Below the pieces are notes generated by a model. That model did not search any database. It was not told where the DNA came from and saw nothing but the letters and a program-made list of their open reading frames with translations. Source: PWND01 sp964601515 (GTDB lineage Bacteria; Bacteroidota; Bacteroidia; Bacteroidales; UBA7960). From it: DNA of 28,345 nt. The DNA is taken from NCBI GenBank assembly GCA_964601515.1, contig CAZRNU010000025.1, positions 1 to 28,345 of the forward strand, in the 5' to 3' direction. This document shows positions 6,961 to 15,356 of the stretch, piece after piece. Position 1 is the stretch's first letter; each line of letters starts with the position of its first letter. The position numbers and the translations under genes were made by a program.

Positions 6961-8211
6961 ATGTTGTACTACTTATTTGATTATTTGCACAGCAATTATA
7001 ATATACCTGGGACAGGAGTATTCCAGTATATTTCTTTTAGAGCGGCAATGGCAATAATTCTGTCTTTATTAATTTCATTAATAATTGGCAAAAAAATAAT
7101 ATATATACTTCAAAGGAAACAGGTAGGCGAAAGCATTAGAAACCTCGGACTTGAAGGTCAAATGGAAAAGCAAGGTACTCCAACTATGGGCGGATTAATT
7201 ATAATTGGCTCCATATTAATACCTACAATACTACTGGCAAAGCTAAACAACATTTATATAGTATTAATGATTATTTCTGTTATTTGGCTTGGAATTATCG
7301 GATTTCTAGATGATTATATTAAAGTTTTTCGCAAAGACAAAGCAGGGTTGCATGGAAGGTTCAAAATTTTAGGCCAGATAGGCTTGGGAATAATTGTGGG
7401 AACTACATTATACTTTAGCGATAGTGTTGTTATTAGAGAGAAAAATGTTCCTGATTTTTCTTATGTATCTGTAGAAAGCATTTCTGAGGTTCAAGCAGCA
7501 TCCAAAACAGCTTTTTCCAATGAGTCGGTAAAATCTACAAAAACAACCATCCCATTCTTCAAAAACAATGAGTTTGACTATGCTATAATTCTTAAATTCT
7601 TAGGCAAAGATTATCAAAAATGGGCGTTTTTAATTTTTATACCATTAGTAATTTTAATTATAACTGCGGTTTCAAATAGCGCAAATGTAACAGATGGATT
7701 AGATGGTCTTGCAACTGGCTCTTCAGCGGTTATCGGAGTAACTCTAGGGATTTTGGCTTATGTATCGGGTAATACTATAATTGCCGATTATCTCAATATA
7801 ATGTATATCCCTCAATCTGGCGAGCTGGTGATTTTTATGGCAGCATTTGTTGGTGCCTGTATTGGATTTTTGTGGTACAACTCCTACCCTGCCCAAGTAT
7901 TTATGGGAGACACCGGAAGTTTAACTCTAGGCGGAATTATTGCTGTTTTCGCCATAACTATAAGAAAAGAGTTACTAATTCCGGTTTTGTGTGGAGTGTT
8001 TTTCGTTGAAAGCCTTTCGGTAATAATTCAGGTAACTTGGTTTAAAATAACAAAGAAAATATATGGACAAGGGAGAAGAGTATTTAAAATGTCTCCTCTG
8101 CATCACCATTTTCAATTAAAAGGTTATCACGAAGCAAAGATTGTTCAAAGATTTCTGATTGTGGGAATTTTGCTGGCAATTTTTGCAGTTATAACACTTA
8201 AGTTGAGATAA
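6961..8211 (+). CDS. mraY: Phospho-MurNAc-pentapeptide transferase MraY
   Basis: An integral membrane enzyme that joins UDP-MurNAc-pentapeptide to undecaprenyl phosphate, giving lipid I. About ten hydrophobic segments are visible. Conserved motifs are GTPTMGG (72-78), LDDYIK with D117/D118, NVTDGLDGLATG (242-253), MGDTGSL (315-321, D317) and SPLHHHFQLKG (378-388). At 416 aa it is longer than E. coli MraY (360 aa). The extra length, about 50 residues, lies between the aspartate pair and the NVTDG motif (roughly 152-210), a hydrophilic stretch rich in Ser, Lys and Glu. The gene starts 22 bases after murE; murF, which separates them in the Proteobacteria, is absent. Confidence 0.97.
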   Translation: MLYYLFDYLHSNYNIPGTGVFQYISFRAAMAIILSLLISLIIGKKIIYILQRKQVGESIRNLGLEGQMEKQGTPTMGGLIIIGSILIPTILLAKLNNIYIVLMIISVIWLGIIGFLDDYIKVFRKDKAGLHGRFKILGQIGLGIIVGTTLYFSDSVVIREKNVPDFSYVSVESISEVQAASKTAFSNESVKSTKTTIPFFKNNEFDYAIILKFLGKDYQKWAFLIFIPLVILIITAVSNSANVTDGLDGLATGSSAVIGVTLGILAYVSGNTIIADYLNIMYIPQSGELVIFMAAFVGACIGFLWYNSYPAQVFMGDTGSLTLGGIIAVFAITIRKELLIPVLCGVFFVESLSVIIQVTWFKITKKIYGQGRRVFKMSPLHHHFQLKGYHEAKIVQRFLIVGILLAIFAVITLKLR

Positions 8212-8213
8212 AT

Positions 8214-9554
8214 ATGATTGAGAAAATCGTCGTCCTTGGAGGAGGAGAAAGCGGCACAGGAGCTGCCATTTTGGCGAAGAAAAATGGGTTTGACGTTTTT
8301 CTGTCTGATTCAGGAAAAGTAAAGGAAAAATATAAAAACGCTCTTAAAAATAATGAAATTGACTGGGAAGAAGGATGTCATTCTTTAGAAAGAATATTTT
8401 CGGCAAATGAAGTAATTAAAAGCCCCGGAATACCTGACAATACTTCTCTGATAATGCAAATAAAAGAAAGAGGAATAAAGGTTATCTCAGAAATAGAATT
8501 TGCAGCAAGATTTTCAAAGGCTAAAAAGATTTGCATAACCGGAAGCAATGGCAAAACCACAACTACACTGCTTACATATCATATTCTAAAAAAAGCAGGC
8601 TACAATGTAGGGATTGGAGGAAATGTCGGGAAAAGTTATGCTTGGCAGGTGGCAGAGAATGATTTTGAATATTTCGTGCTCGAGATTTCAAGCTTTCAAC
8701 TGGATGGAATGTTTGATTTCAAAGCAGATATCTCTGTATTGTTGAATATTACACCTGACCATTTAGACAGATACGAATATTCATTTGGAAAATATGTTGA
8801 ATCAAAAATGAAAATATTGCAAAATCAAACCAAGGATGACCATTTTATCTATAATGCAGACGACCCGGCTATTTCAGAGTGGCTAAAAAACAAACATATT
8901 CTACCGCAGCAGCATCCTTTTTCAGTAAAGATGGAAACTAAAAGCGGGGGTTTTTTAAAAGACAAAAAAGAGTTACATATAAACATTAATAATGTTGAAT
9001 TAAAAATTGATACTATGGAAATGACCATTCAGGGCATTCACAACGCATACAACTCTATGGCAAGCGGCATAGCAGCTCGTCTTGTAGATGTTCGCAAAGA
9101 CTTTATAAAACAAAGTTTTAGTGATTTTCAAAACATTGAACATCGACTAGAGTCAGTTGGATATGTCAAGGGCATAGAGTTTATAAACGACAGTAAGGCC
9201 ACAAATGTCAATTCAACGTGGTATGCTCTTGAGTCGATGTCAAAGCCTGTAATTTGGATAGTAGGCGGCCAGGAAAAAAGCAACGACTATTCAGAGCTGA
9301 TACCCTTAGTACAAAGCAAGGTTAAGGCTATTGTATGTCTTGGAAAGGATAACAAAAACATTATAAAGGCTTTTAAAAAGTACTCATCTCGAATAATAGA
9401 AACTACTTCGGCTGAGGATGCAGTTCAAGCAGCATACAATCTAGGCTCCCCCGGAGATATTGTTTTGCTTAGCCCAGCATGTGCAAGTTTCGATTTATTT
9501 GAGAACTTTGAAGAGAGAGGACATAAATTCAAACAAGCAGTATATGACTTGTAA
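8214..9554 (+). CDS. murD: UDP-MurNAc-L-alanine:D-glutamate ligase MurD
   Basis: A 446-aa cytoplasmic Mur ligase that adds D-Glu to UDP-MurNAc-L-Ala using ATP. The N-terminal nucleotide-sugar domain starts VVLGGGESGTGAA (6-18); the ATP loop is TGSNGKTTTT (109-118). NITPDHLDR is at 178-186, the likely carbamylated lysine is K198, NDSKATN is at 325-331 and the MurD-typical C-terminal LSPACASFDLF is at 419-429, followed by NFEERG. It begins two bases after mraY. Length is normal for MurD (about 440). Confidence 0.97.
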   Translation: MIEKIVVLGGGESGTGAAILAKKNGFDVFLSDSGKVKEKYKNALKNNEIDWEEGCHSLERIFSANEVIKSPGIPDNTSLIMQIKERGIKVISEIEFAARFSKAKKICITGSNGKTTTTLLTYHILKKAGYNVGIGGNVGKSYAWQVAENDFEYFVLEISSFQLDGMFDFKADISVLLNITPDHLDRYEYSFGKYVESKMKILQNQTKDDHFIYNADDPAISEWLKNKHILPQQHPFSVKMETKSGGFLKDKKELHININNVELKIDTMEMTIQGIHNAYNSMASGIAARLVDVRKDFIKQSFSDFQNIEHRLESVGYVKGIEFINDSKATNVNSTWYALESMSKPVIWIVGGQEKSNDYSELIPLVQSKVKAIVCLGKDNKNIIKAFKKYSSRIIETTSAEDAVQAAYNLGSPGDIVLLSPACASFDLFENFEERGHKFKQAVYDL

Positions 9555-9565
9555 ACAAATCACAC

Positions 9566-10726
9566 ATGGTAAAATTATTTGAATATATAAAAGGTGATAG
9601 AATAATATGGATGATAGTTATGCTTCTATCCATATTCTCATTATTAGCTGTTTATAGTAGCACAGGAACTCTGGCCTACAAATTTAAAGCAGGCAACACA
9701 GAGTATTTCCTAATAAAACACCTTATAATTCTGGCTTTTGGGCTAGGCTTAATGTTTATTGCTCATAAAGTAAAATACACATACTACTCAAGAATATCCC
9801 AGCTGGCAATAATAATTGCTGTTCCATTACTTTTAGTTACCTTGTTGATGGGAACAAGCGTAAACGAAGCGAACAGATGGTTAACTCTTCCTGTAATAAA
9901 TCTAAGTTTTCAAAGCTCCGACTTCGCTAAGTTGGCGCTTATAATGTATCTCGCAAGAATTTTAACAAAAAAACAAGATCAAATAAAAGATTTCAAATCT
10001 GCCTTTATCCCGATTATGCTACCAGTAATAGTTATTTGCGGACTTATTTTGCCATCTAACTTCTCAACAGCAGCAATACTTTTTGTTACTTCAATAGTGA
10101 TAATGTTTATTGGAAGAATTAACATTAAATACATTTTTGCAATAGCACTAGTAGGTGGATTAGCGTTATCAATATTCCTCTTGATATTAATGCAGTCATC
10201 AGATCAAGGGCGATTAAATACATGGAAAAACAGAGTTGAAAACTTTGTTAACCCCAGCGAAGCAGACACATACCAAACCGATCAGGCCAAAATTGCTATT
10301 GCAACAGGAGGTGTTTTGGGGAAATTACCGGGAAATTCTACTCAAAGAAATTTCCTACCTCAAGCTTTTTCCGATTTTATTTACGCAATAATTGTAGAGG
10401 AATATGGCCTCTGGGGCAGCTTTCTTATATTGCTTTTTTATATGATATTTATGTATAGAGGGATTAGAATTGCCCACAAAGCTCCCGGGACATATGGTTC
10501 TTTGCTTGTTGCCGGACTTACTTTCAGTCTGGTGTTTCAAGCAATGATAAATATGGCAGTTGCGGTTAACCTTTTGCCGGTAACAGGCCAACCTCTGCCA
10601 CTAGTAAGCATGGGTGGAACATCATTATGGTTTACAAGCATTGCAATAGGTATAATATTAAGTGTTAGCAGAAAAGTAGAAGAAAACAACATAGAAGAAA
10701 CAGGAGGTGAATATGCCACTACATAA
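9566..10726 (+). CDS. ftsW: SEDS peptidoglycan polymerase FtsW
   Basis: A polytopic membrane glycosyltransferase that polymerises lipid II at the septum together with FtsI. The 386-aa protein has about ten hydrophobic segments. SEDS motifs seen are ANRWL (102-106), FQSSDFAKLALI (115-126), SDFIYAIIVEEYGLWG (269-284, with D270 in the place of the catalytic aspartate) and PVTGQPLPLVSMGGTS (338-353). FtsW rather than RodA is chosen from the dcw location next to murG and ftsI. The usual FtsW motif QPSEFAK reads QSSDFAK here. The end overlaps the start of murG by 14 bases. Confidence 0.94.
   Translation: MVKLFEYIKGDRIIWMIVMLLSIFSLLAVYSSTGTLAYKFKAGNTEYFLIKHLIILAFGLGLMFIAHKVKYTYYSRISQLAIIIAVPLLLVTLLMGTSVNEANRWLTLPVINLSFQSSDFAKLALIMYLARILTKKQDQIKDFKSAFIPIMLPVIVICGLILPSNFSTAAILFVTSIVIMFIGRINIKYIFAIALVGGLALSIFLLILMQSSDQGRLNTWKNRVENFVNPSEADTYQTDQAKIAIATGGVLGKLPGNSTQRNFLPQAFSDFIYAIIVEEYGLWGSFLILLFYMIFMYRGIRIAHKAPGTYGSLLVAGLTFSLVFQAMINMAVAVNLLPVTGQPLPLVSMGGTSLWFTSIAIGIILSVSRKVEENNIEETGGEYATT
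10703..10707 (+). promoter_or_regulatory. Strong Shine-Dalgarno site of murG
   Basis: GGAGG lies five bases before the ATG at 10713, inside the end of ftsW. The other gene starts in the cluster that I inspected show no such match, as is normal for Bacteroidota. It decides the murG start in favour of ATG 10713 over the in-frame GTG at 10707, which overlaps the site itself. Confidence 0.65.
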
Positions 10727-11825
10727 ACCAATAAGAGTAATAATAGCCGGAGGCGGAACGGGAGGTCATGTATTTCCGGCCATTTCAATTGCGAACGCAT
10801 TGAAACAAAAAGTTCTTAATATCCAGATTCTTTTTGTCGGAGCTAAAGGAAGGTTGGAAATGAAAAAAGTACCTGAAGCCGGGTATCATATCCTGGGTCT
10901 TAAGATATCAGGTCTACAAAGGAAGCTAACATTCAAAAACTTTGTTGTGCTGTATAGACTTTTAGACAGTATGGTCAGATCAAAAAATATAATAAAAAGA
11001 TTTAAGCCTGACCTTGTAATTGGCGTTGGAGGATATGCAAGCTTTCCTATTGTAAAATCAGCTATTAAGAAAAAAATACCAACATTAATTCAAGAACAAA
11101 ACAGTTATCCGGGAGTATCCAACAAACTGCTTGGAAAAAAAGCTGACAAAATTTGTGTTGCTTACGAAGGTATGGAGAGGTTTTTCCCAAAGGAGAAAAT
11201 TTATCTTACAGGCAATCCAATTAGAAAAGAAATTCTTGATTTTGAAAACAAAAAGGAGGAGGCATACAAATACTTCAACCTCAGTAAAGAAAAGAAAACT
11301 TTGCTCGTTTTCGGTGGAACTCTTGGCGCCAAATCAATAAACGAAGCTATTAAAGTAAACCTCAAATTATTTCTTTATAATGATGTTCAGATAATTTGGC
11401 AAACCGGGAAATTGTATTACCAAGATGCCATTGAATATGTAAAAGGATTGGAAAAATTTGATGTAAGAGTTTATGAGTTTATAGACAGAATGGACCTTGC
11501 CTATTCATTAGCAGATGTAATAGTGAGTAGATCCGGCGCAATTGCAGTTTCAGAGATCTGCGCAATTAAAAAACCCGCAGTATTTATTCCTTCGCCAAAT
11601 GTAGCAGAAGACCATCAGACAAAAAATGCCCTTGCACTAGTAAATCATCATGCGGCAGTAATGGTAAAAGACCATGAGGTTAAGGAAAAAATTGGTTTCG
11701 CGGTAATGAGTCTATTCGACGACGATGAAAAGAGATTTAAATTGATTGAAAAAATTGCAGGACTTGCATACTATAATGCTGCGGACAACATAGCAGAAGT
11801 TGCTTTAAGTATAGTTAAAAAATAA
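10713..11825 (+). CDS. murG: Lipid II synthase MurG (UDP-GlcNAc transferase)
   Basis: A membrane-associated GT28 glycosyltransferase that transfers GlcNAc from UDP-GlcNAc to lipid I on the cytoplasmic face. The 370-aa protein shows the N-terminal loop GGGTGGH at 13-19, GVGGYASFP at 104-112, QEQNSYPG at 127-134, GGTLGAKSIN at 201-210, and the donor-binding region SRSGAIAVSE (272-281) with AEDHQTKNA (298-306). The usual GGSLGA reads GGTLGA here, a mild change. The start is set by the GGAGG site. It is followed by murC after two bases. Confidence 0.97.
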   Translation: MPLHKPIRVIIAGGGTGGHVFPAISIANALKQKVLNIQILFVGAKGRLEMKKVPEAGYHILGLKISGLQRKLTFKNFVVLYRLLDSMVRSKNIIKRFKPDLVIGVGGYASFPIVKSAIKKKIPTLIQEQNSYPGVSNKLLGKKADKICVAYEGMERFFPKEKIYLTGNPIRKEILDFENKKEEAYKYFNLSKEKKTLLVFGGTLGAKSINEAIKVNLKLFLYNDVQIIWQTGKLYYQDAIEYVKGLEKFDVRVYEFIDRMDLAYSLADVIVSRSGAIAVSEICAIKKPAVFIPSPNVAEDHQTKNALALVNHHAAVMVKDHEVKEKIGFAVMSLFDDDEKRFKLIEKIAGLAYYNAADNIAEVALSIVKK

Positions 11826-11827
11826 TT

Positions 11828-13186
11828 ATGGAATTGCAAAGTGTAAATAAGGTGTACTTCCTAGGGATTGGAGGCATTGGAATGAGTGCTTTAGCCAGAC
11901 ATTTTCTCGCCAAAGGCGTTTCCGTTTTTGGATACGACAAAACTCCATCTGAAATTACCAATTCTCTTATTGAGAAAGGAGCTGAGTTGCATTTTACAGA
12001 CTCACCAGAACTCATACCGGAAAACATAGATTTGGTTATTTACACTCCAGCTATACCAAAAGAATTAAATGAATTTATATTATTAAAAAATTCAGGCAAG
12101 CCTTTATACAAAAGAGCAGAAATACTTGGCATGCTGGCAGCAGGGAAATCAACCATAGCAGTTGCAGGCACGCATGGAAAAACAACTGTAAGCACAATAA
12201 TTGCACATATTTTTAAAACAGCTAATATAAATTTCTCTGCATTTCTGGGTGGAATATCAGCAAATTACAACACAAACTATATTACTAATGGCGAAAACGA
12301 ATGGGTTGTAGCCGAAGCAGACGAATTCGATCGTTCATTTTTAAACTTATATCCCGATATAGCTGTAATTACAGCTATTGATCCAGACCATCTAGACATT
12401 TATAAAAGCAAAGAAAATTTGATTGAATCTTTCAGATTATTTACTCAAAACATAAAACCAAAAGGAACATTAATAATAAAAAATGGGGTTGATGTTCCTA
12501 TAGGTTATAAAGAAAAACTAATTAGTTATCATTGCTGCAATAAATCAGACATTTTTGCAAAGAATATAGTTATTGAGAGTGGAAAATATTTTTCTGACTT
12601 TGCAGGGTTGATTGAAGGAAGCAAGAAACACTTAGGATTGCCGGGAAAACATAACCTAGAAAATGCTTTGGCTGCTGCAACAGTATCTTTGTGTATTGGA
12701 ATTAACCCTGAAATAATTTTCAATGCATTATCTACATTCAAAGGAGTAAAAAGACGATTTGAAATCTGTTACGATAAAAACAATATTGTTTACTTAGATG
12801 ATTACGCACATCACCCGGAAGAAATAAAAGCTTGTATAAATGCAGCAAGAGAATTATTCCCGAATAAAAAAATCACTGGTGTTTTTCAACCTCATTTATA
12901 CTCAAGAACTAGAGATTTTGCTTTAGATTTTGCCAAAAGCTTATCTGATCTGGACGAATTGGTAATGCTAGATATTTATCCTGCAAGAGAAAAACCTATA
13001 GATGGTGTTAGCTCTGAGATTATTCTTAAAGATGTCTCAATAAAAGATAAAAGCATAGTTTCAAAGGAAAATTTAATCGATTTTTTAAAAAATAAAGACA
13101 TAGAATTACTTATAACTATGGGGGCCGGTGACATAGATCGATTTACAGAGCAAATTAAAACAATGTTAGAATCAAGAAGAATTTAA
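11828..13186 (+). CDS. murC: UDP-MurNAc:L-alanine ligase MurC
   Basis: The first Mur ligase of the pathway, adding L-Ala to UDP-MurNAc in the cytoplasm with ATP. The 452-aa protein begins with the nucleotide-sugar fold GIGGIGMSALA (13-23); the ATP loop AGTHGKTT (113-120) has the His typical of MurC; EADEFDRSF (163-171), DPDHLD (185-190) and DDYAHHP (324-330) follow. Two bases separate it from murG and two from ftsQ. The ddl gene often found between murC and ftsQ is absent. Confidence 0.97.
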   Translation: MELQSVNKVYFLGIGGIGMSALARHFLAKGVSVFGYDKTPSEITNSLIEKGAELHFTDSPELIPENIDLVIYTPAIPKELNEFILLKNSGKPLYKRAEILGMLAAGKSTIAVAGTHGKTTVSTIIAHIFKTANINFSAFLGGISANYNTNYITNGENEWVVAEADEFDRSFLNLYPDIAVITAIDPDHLDIYKSKENLIESFRLFTQNIKPKGTLIIKNGVDVPIGYKEKLISYHCCNKSDIFAKNIVIESGKYFSDFAGLIEGSKKHLGLPGKHNLENALAAATVSLCIGINPEIIFNALSTFKGVKRRFEICYDKNNIVYLDDYAHHPEEIKACINAARELFPNKKITGVFQPHLYSRTRDFALDFAKSLSDLDELVMLDIYPAREKPIDGVSSEIILKDVSIKDKSIVSKENLIDFLKNKDIELLITMGAGDIDRFTEQIKTMLESRRI

Positions 13187-13188
13187 CC

Positions 13189-13971
13189 ATGATTAAAAGA
13201 GTAATAAAAATTGTTTCTTATTCATTAATTGCTATTGCATTATTTACATTGCTTGGGTTTGCTGTTGAAAGCAATAAAAACAATGAATGCTCTAGCTTTT
13301 TGGTTCATATCAAATATAATCAAGACAACTTTTTTGTTGAAAAAGAAGATGTTATTGCGTCGGTAAATGCATTTCTAGGGAATATTGAAGGCAGAAAAAT
13401 ATCTGATATCAGCCTTGATGAATTGGAAAGAATAGTGAAGGATATGATTTTTGTTGAAAAAGCACATGCTTACAAAACCATCGACAGTGAAATACATGTA
13501 ATTGTAGCCCCAAGGAAACCCCTTGTTAGGATTGTAAATGCATATAATCAATCATATTACATAGATACGAAAGGCAAATTAATGCCAATAAGCAGAAAAT
13601 ATACGGCAAGGGTTCCTATAGTTTTTGGCAACATTAAAACTTCATATTCAGCATTGTTAGATTTGAATGAAGCAGAAGAAAAACCCCATAACGACAAACT
13701 CTTGCAAGATGTTTTCATTTTATCAAAATATATAACAGAAAATTCATTTTGGAATGCATTCATAGACCAGATTTACATAACATCAAAAAGTGAATTTGAG
13801 TTAATCCCCAAAAGCAATATACACACTATAGAATTTGGAGGAATTGACAACATGGAAGAGAAATTTAGAAAATTGAAAATATTTTATATCGATGGCCTTA
13901 CAAAAGTGGGCTGGCGAAATTATAATCGAATAAATGTCAAATACAATAATCAGGTTGTTTGTTCTAAATAA
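13189..13971 (+). CDS. ftsQ: Cell division protein FtsQ
   Basis: A 260-aa bitopic protein: short cytoplasmic N-terminus, one membrane segment at about 8-27, then an extracytoplasmic region with a POTRA-like part (about 37-110) and a beta-rich part (KPLVRIVNAYN at 110-120, YYIDTKGKLMPIS at 123-135, VPIVFG at 142-147). This is the FtsQ/DivIB layout, whose partners are FtsB and FtsL. Sequence conservation is low, as usual in Bacteroidota, but the position between murC and ftsA is diagnostic. It ends ten bases before ftsA. Confidence 0.92.
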   Translation: MIKRVIKIVSYSLIAIALFTLLGFAVESNKNNECSSFLVHIKYNQDNFFVEKEDVIASVNAFLGNIEGRKISDISLDELERIVKDMIFVEKAHAYKTIDSEIHVIVAPRKPLVRIVNAYNQSYYIDTKGKLMPISRKYTARVPIVFGNIKTSYSALLDLNEAEEKPHNDKLLQDVFILSKYITENSFWNAFIDQIYITSKSEFELIPKSNIHTIEFGGIDNMEEKFRKLKIFYIDGLTKVGWRNYNRINVKYNNQVVCSK

Positions 13972-13980
13972 ATTAAATAT

Positions 13981-15255
13981 ATGGCAAATTCAGAAATAAT
14001 AGTAGGATTAGACATTGGCTCAACAAAGATAGCCTGTCTGGTTGGCAAGAAAAACGAATACGGAAAAGTTGAAATATTAGGCGCCGGAAGAGCTGATTCG
14101 CTGGGAGTAAATAGAGGGATAGTTGCTAATATTCAACACACTGTCGAATCTATACAGCAAGCTGTAAAAGAGGCTGAGCAAAAAGCCGGAGTTGACATTA
14201 ATGTGGTAAATGTTGGAATTGCCGGCCAACACATCAGAAGTATTCAGCATAGAGGCAGCATTATGCGCCATAGTATCGAAGAAGAAATCAGTGAAGATGA
14301 TGTACATAATCTAACAGACAACATGAAGAAATTGGTACTCCCTCCCGGAGAGGAAATCATTCATGTAATTCCACAAGATTATATTATCGACAATGAACAA
14401 GGCATCAAAGAGCCAATCGGCATGTCGGGTATTTGCTTAGAAGCAAACTTTCATATTATCACCGGCGATGTCGGGGCAGCCAAAAACATTGAAAAATGTA
14501 TTAGAAAAGCCGGCCTCGACATTTCAACAATGATTCTTGAACCATTGGCCTCGGCAGAATCTGTATTAAGTATGGAAGAAAAAGAAGCGGGTGTTGTTCT
14601 TGTAGATATCGGCGGGGGCACAACTGATATTGCTATTTTCCAGGACAATACCATAAGACATACAGCTGTAATTCCTTTAGGAGGAAACGTAATTACAGAA
14701 GATATAAAAGAAGGATGTTCAATTATAAAAACGCAGGCCGAGGCATTGAAAGTAAATTTTGGCTCTGCACTTGCCAGCGAAAACAAAGATGAGGAGATAG
14801 TATCAATTCCGGGATTGAAAGGAAGAGAACCAAAAGAGATCTCTTTAAAAAACCTGTCTAGTATAATTCAGGCTAGAATGGAAGAGATAATTGAACATGT
14901 CCATTACGAGATTAGAAGTTCCGGATTTGAGAAAAAACTTATTGCAGGAATTGTGCTCACGGGAGGAGGCAGCCAGCTAAAACATATTGCTCAGTTGACT
15001 GAATTTAAAACAGGGCTTGATACACGCATTGGCTACCCAAATGAACATCTGGCTAAAGTTCCTAGTCCAGAAATAGCAAGTCCTATGTATGCAACGGGGG
15101 TTGGTTTAGTTATACTGGGATTTAATTACTCTGAAGCTCAAAAAAGACGGATTAAAACAGGAAGCCAGACAATAAAAAAAGACAAAGGGCAAAGCTTCTT
15201 TGACAAAATGCTGGCCAAAGGCAAGCAATTTTTTGACGAAGAAGATGCAAAATAA
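13981..15255 (+). CDS. ftsA: Cell division protein FtsA
   Basis: An actin-like ATPase that tethers FtsZ to the membrane. The 424-aa protein has phosphate-1 motif GLDIGSTK (9-16), the 1C domain at about 85-165, phosphate-2 motif VDIGGGTTD (208-216) and adenosine motif VLTGGGSQL (325-333). The C-terminal segment about 403-418 (FFDKMLAKGKQFF in its core) alternates bulky hydrophobic and charged residues and fits the amphipathic membrane-targeting helix of FtsA, joined by a basic linker (about 388-402). The gene follows ftsQ closely and precedes ftsZ by 101 bases. Confidence 0.96.
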   Translation: MANSEIIVGLDIGSTKIACLVGKKNEYGKVEILGAGRADSLGVNRGIVANIQHTVESIQQAVKEAEQKAGVDINVVNVGIAGQHIRSIQHRGSIMRHSIEEEISEDDVHNLTDNMKKLVLPPGEEIIHVIPQDYIIDNEQGIKEPIGMSGICLEANFHIITGDVGAAKNIEKCIRKAGLDISTMILEPLASAESVLSMEEKEAGVVLVDIGGGTTDIAIFQDNTIRHTAVIPLGGNVITEDIKEGCSIIKTQAEALKVNFGSALASENKDEEIVSIPGLKGREPKEISLKNLSSIIQARMEEIIEHVHYEIRSSGFEKKLIAGIVLTGGGSQLKHIAQLTEFKTGLDTRIGYPNEHLAKVPSPEIASPMYATGVGLVILGFNYSEAQKRRIKTGSQTIKKDKGQSFFDKMLAKGKQFFDEEDAK

Positions 15256-15356
15256 TAACTGAACAGCCATGGTTATTAACATTTTAAGGCCTGATTCTGT
15301 TGATAAAACAATGAACTTATCATAATAAAACACATATTAATTAACTACTTTCGGCC

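Noticed and set aside
6940..8202. Repeat tataacacttaa before mraY (6940) and near the mraY 3' end (8190)
   Set aside because: The second copy is within coding sequence, and a 12-mer of this composition can recur by chance; no structure links the two.
15269..15325. Possible 18-codon leader ORF in the ftsA-ftsZ gap
   Set aside because: No Shine-Dalgarno, no regulatory codon run and no attenuator hairpin follow it; short ATG-to-stop frames are expected by chance.
15346..15353. TACTTTCG just before ftsZ as a -7 promoter box
   Set aside because: Only seven of eight consensus positions counted with the two free ones, and transcription would start inside the ftsZ coding region.
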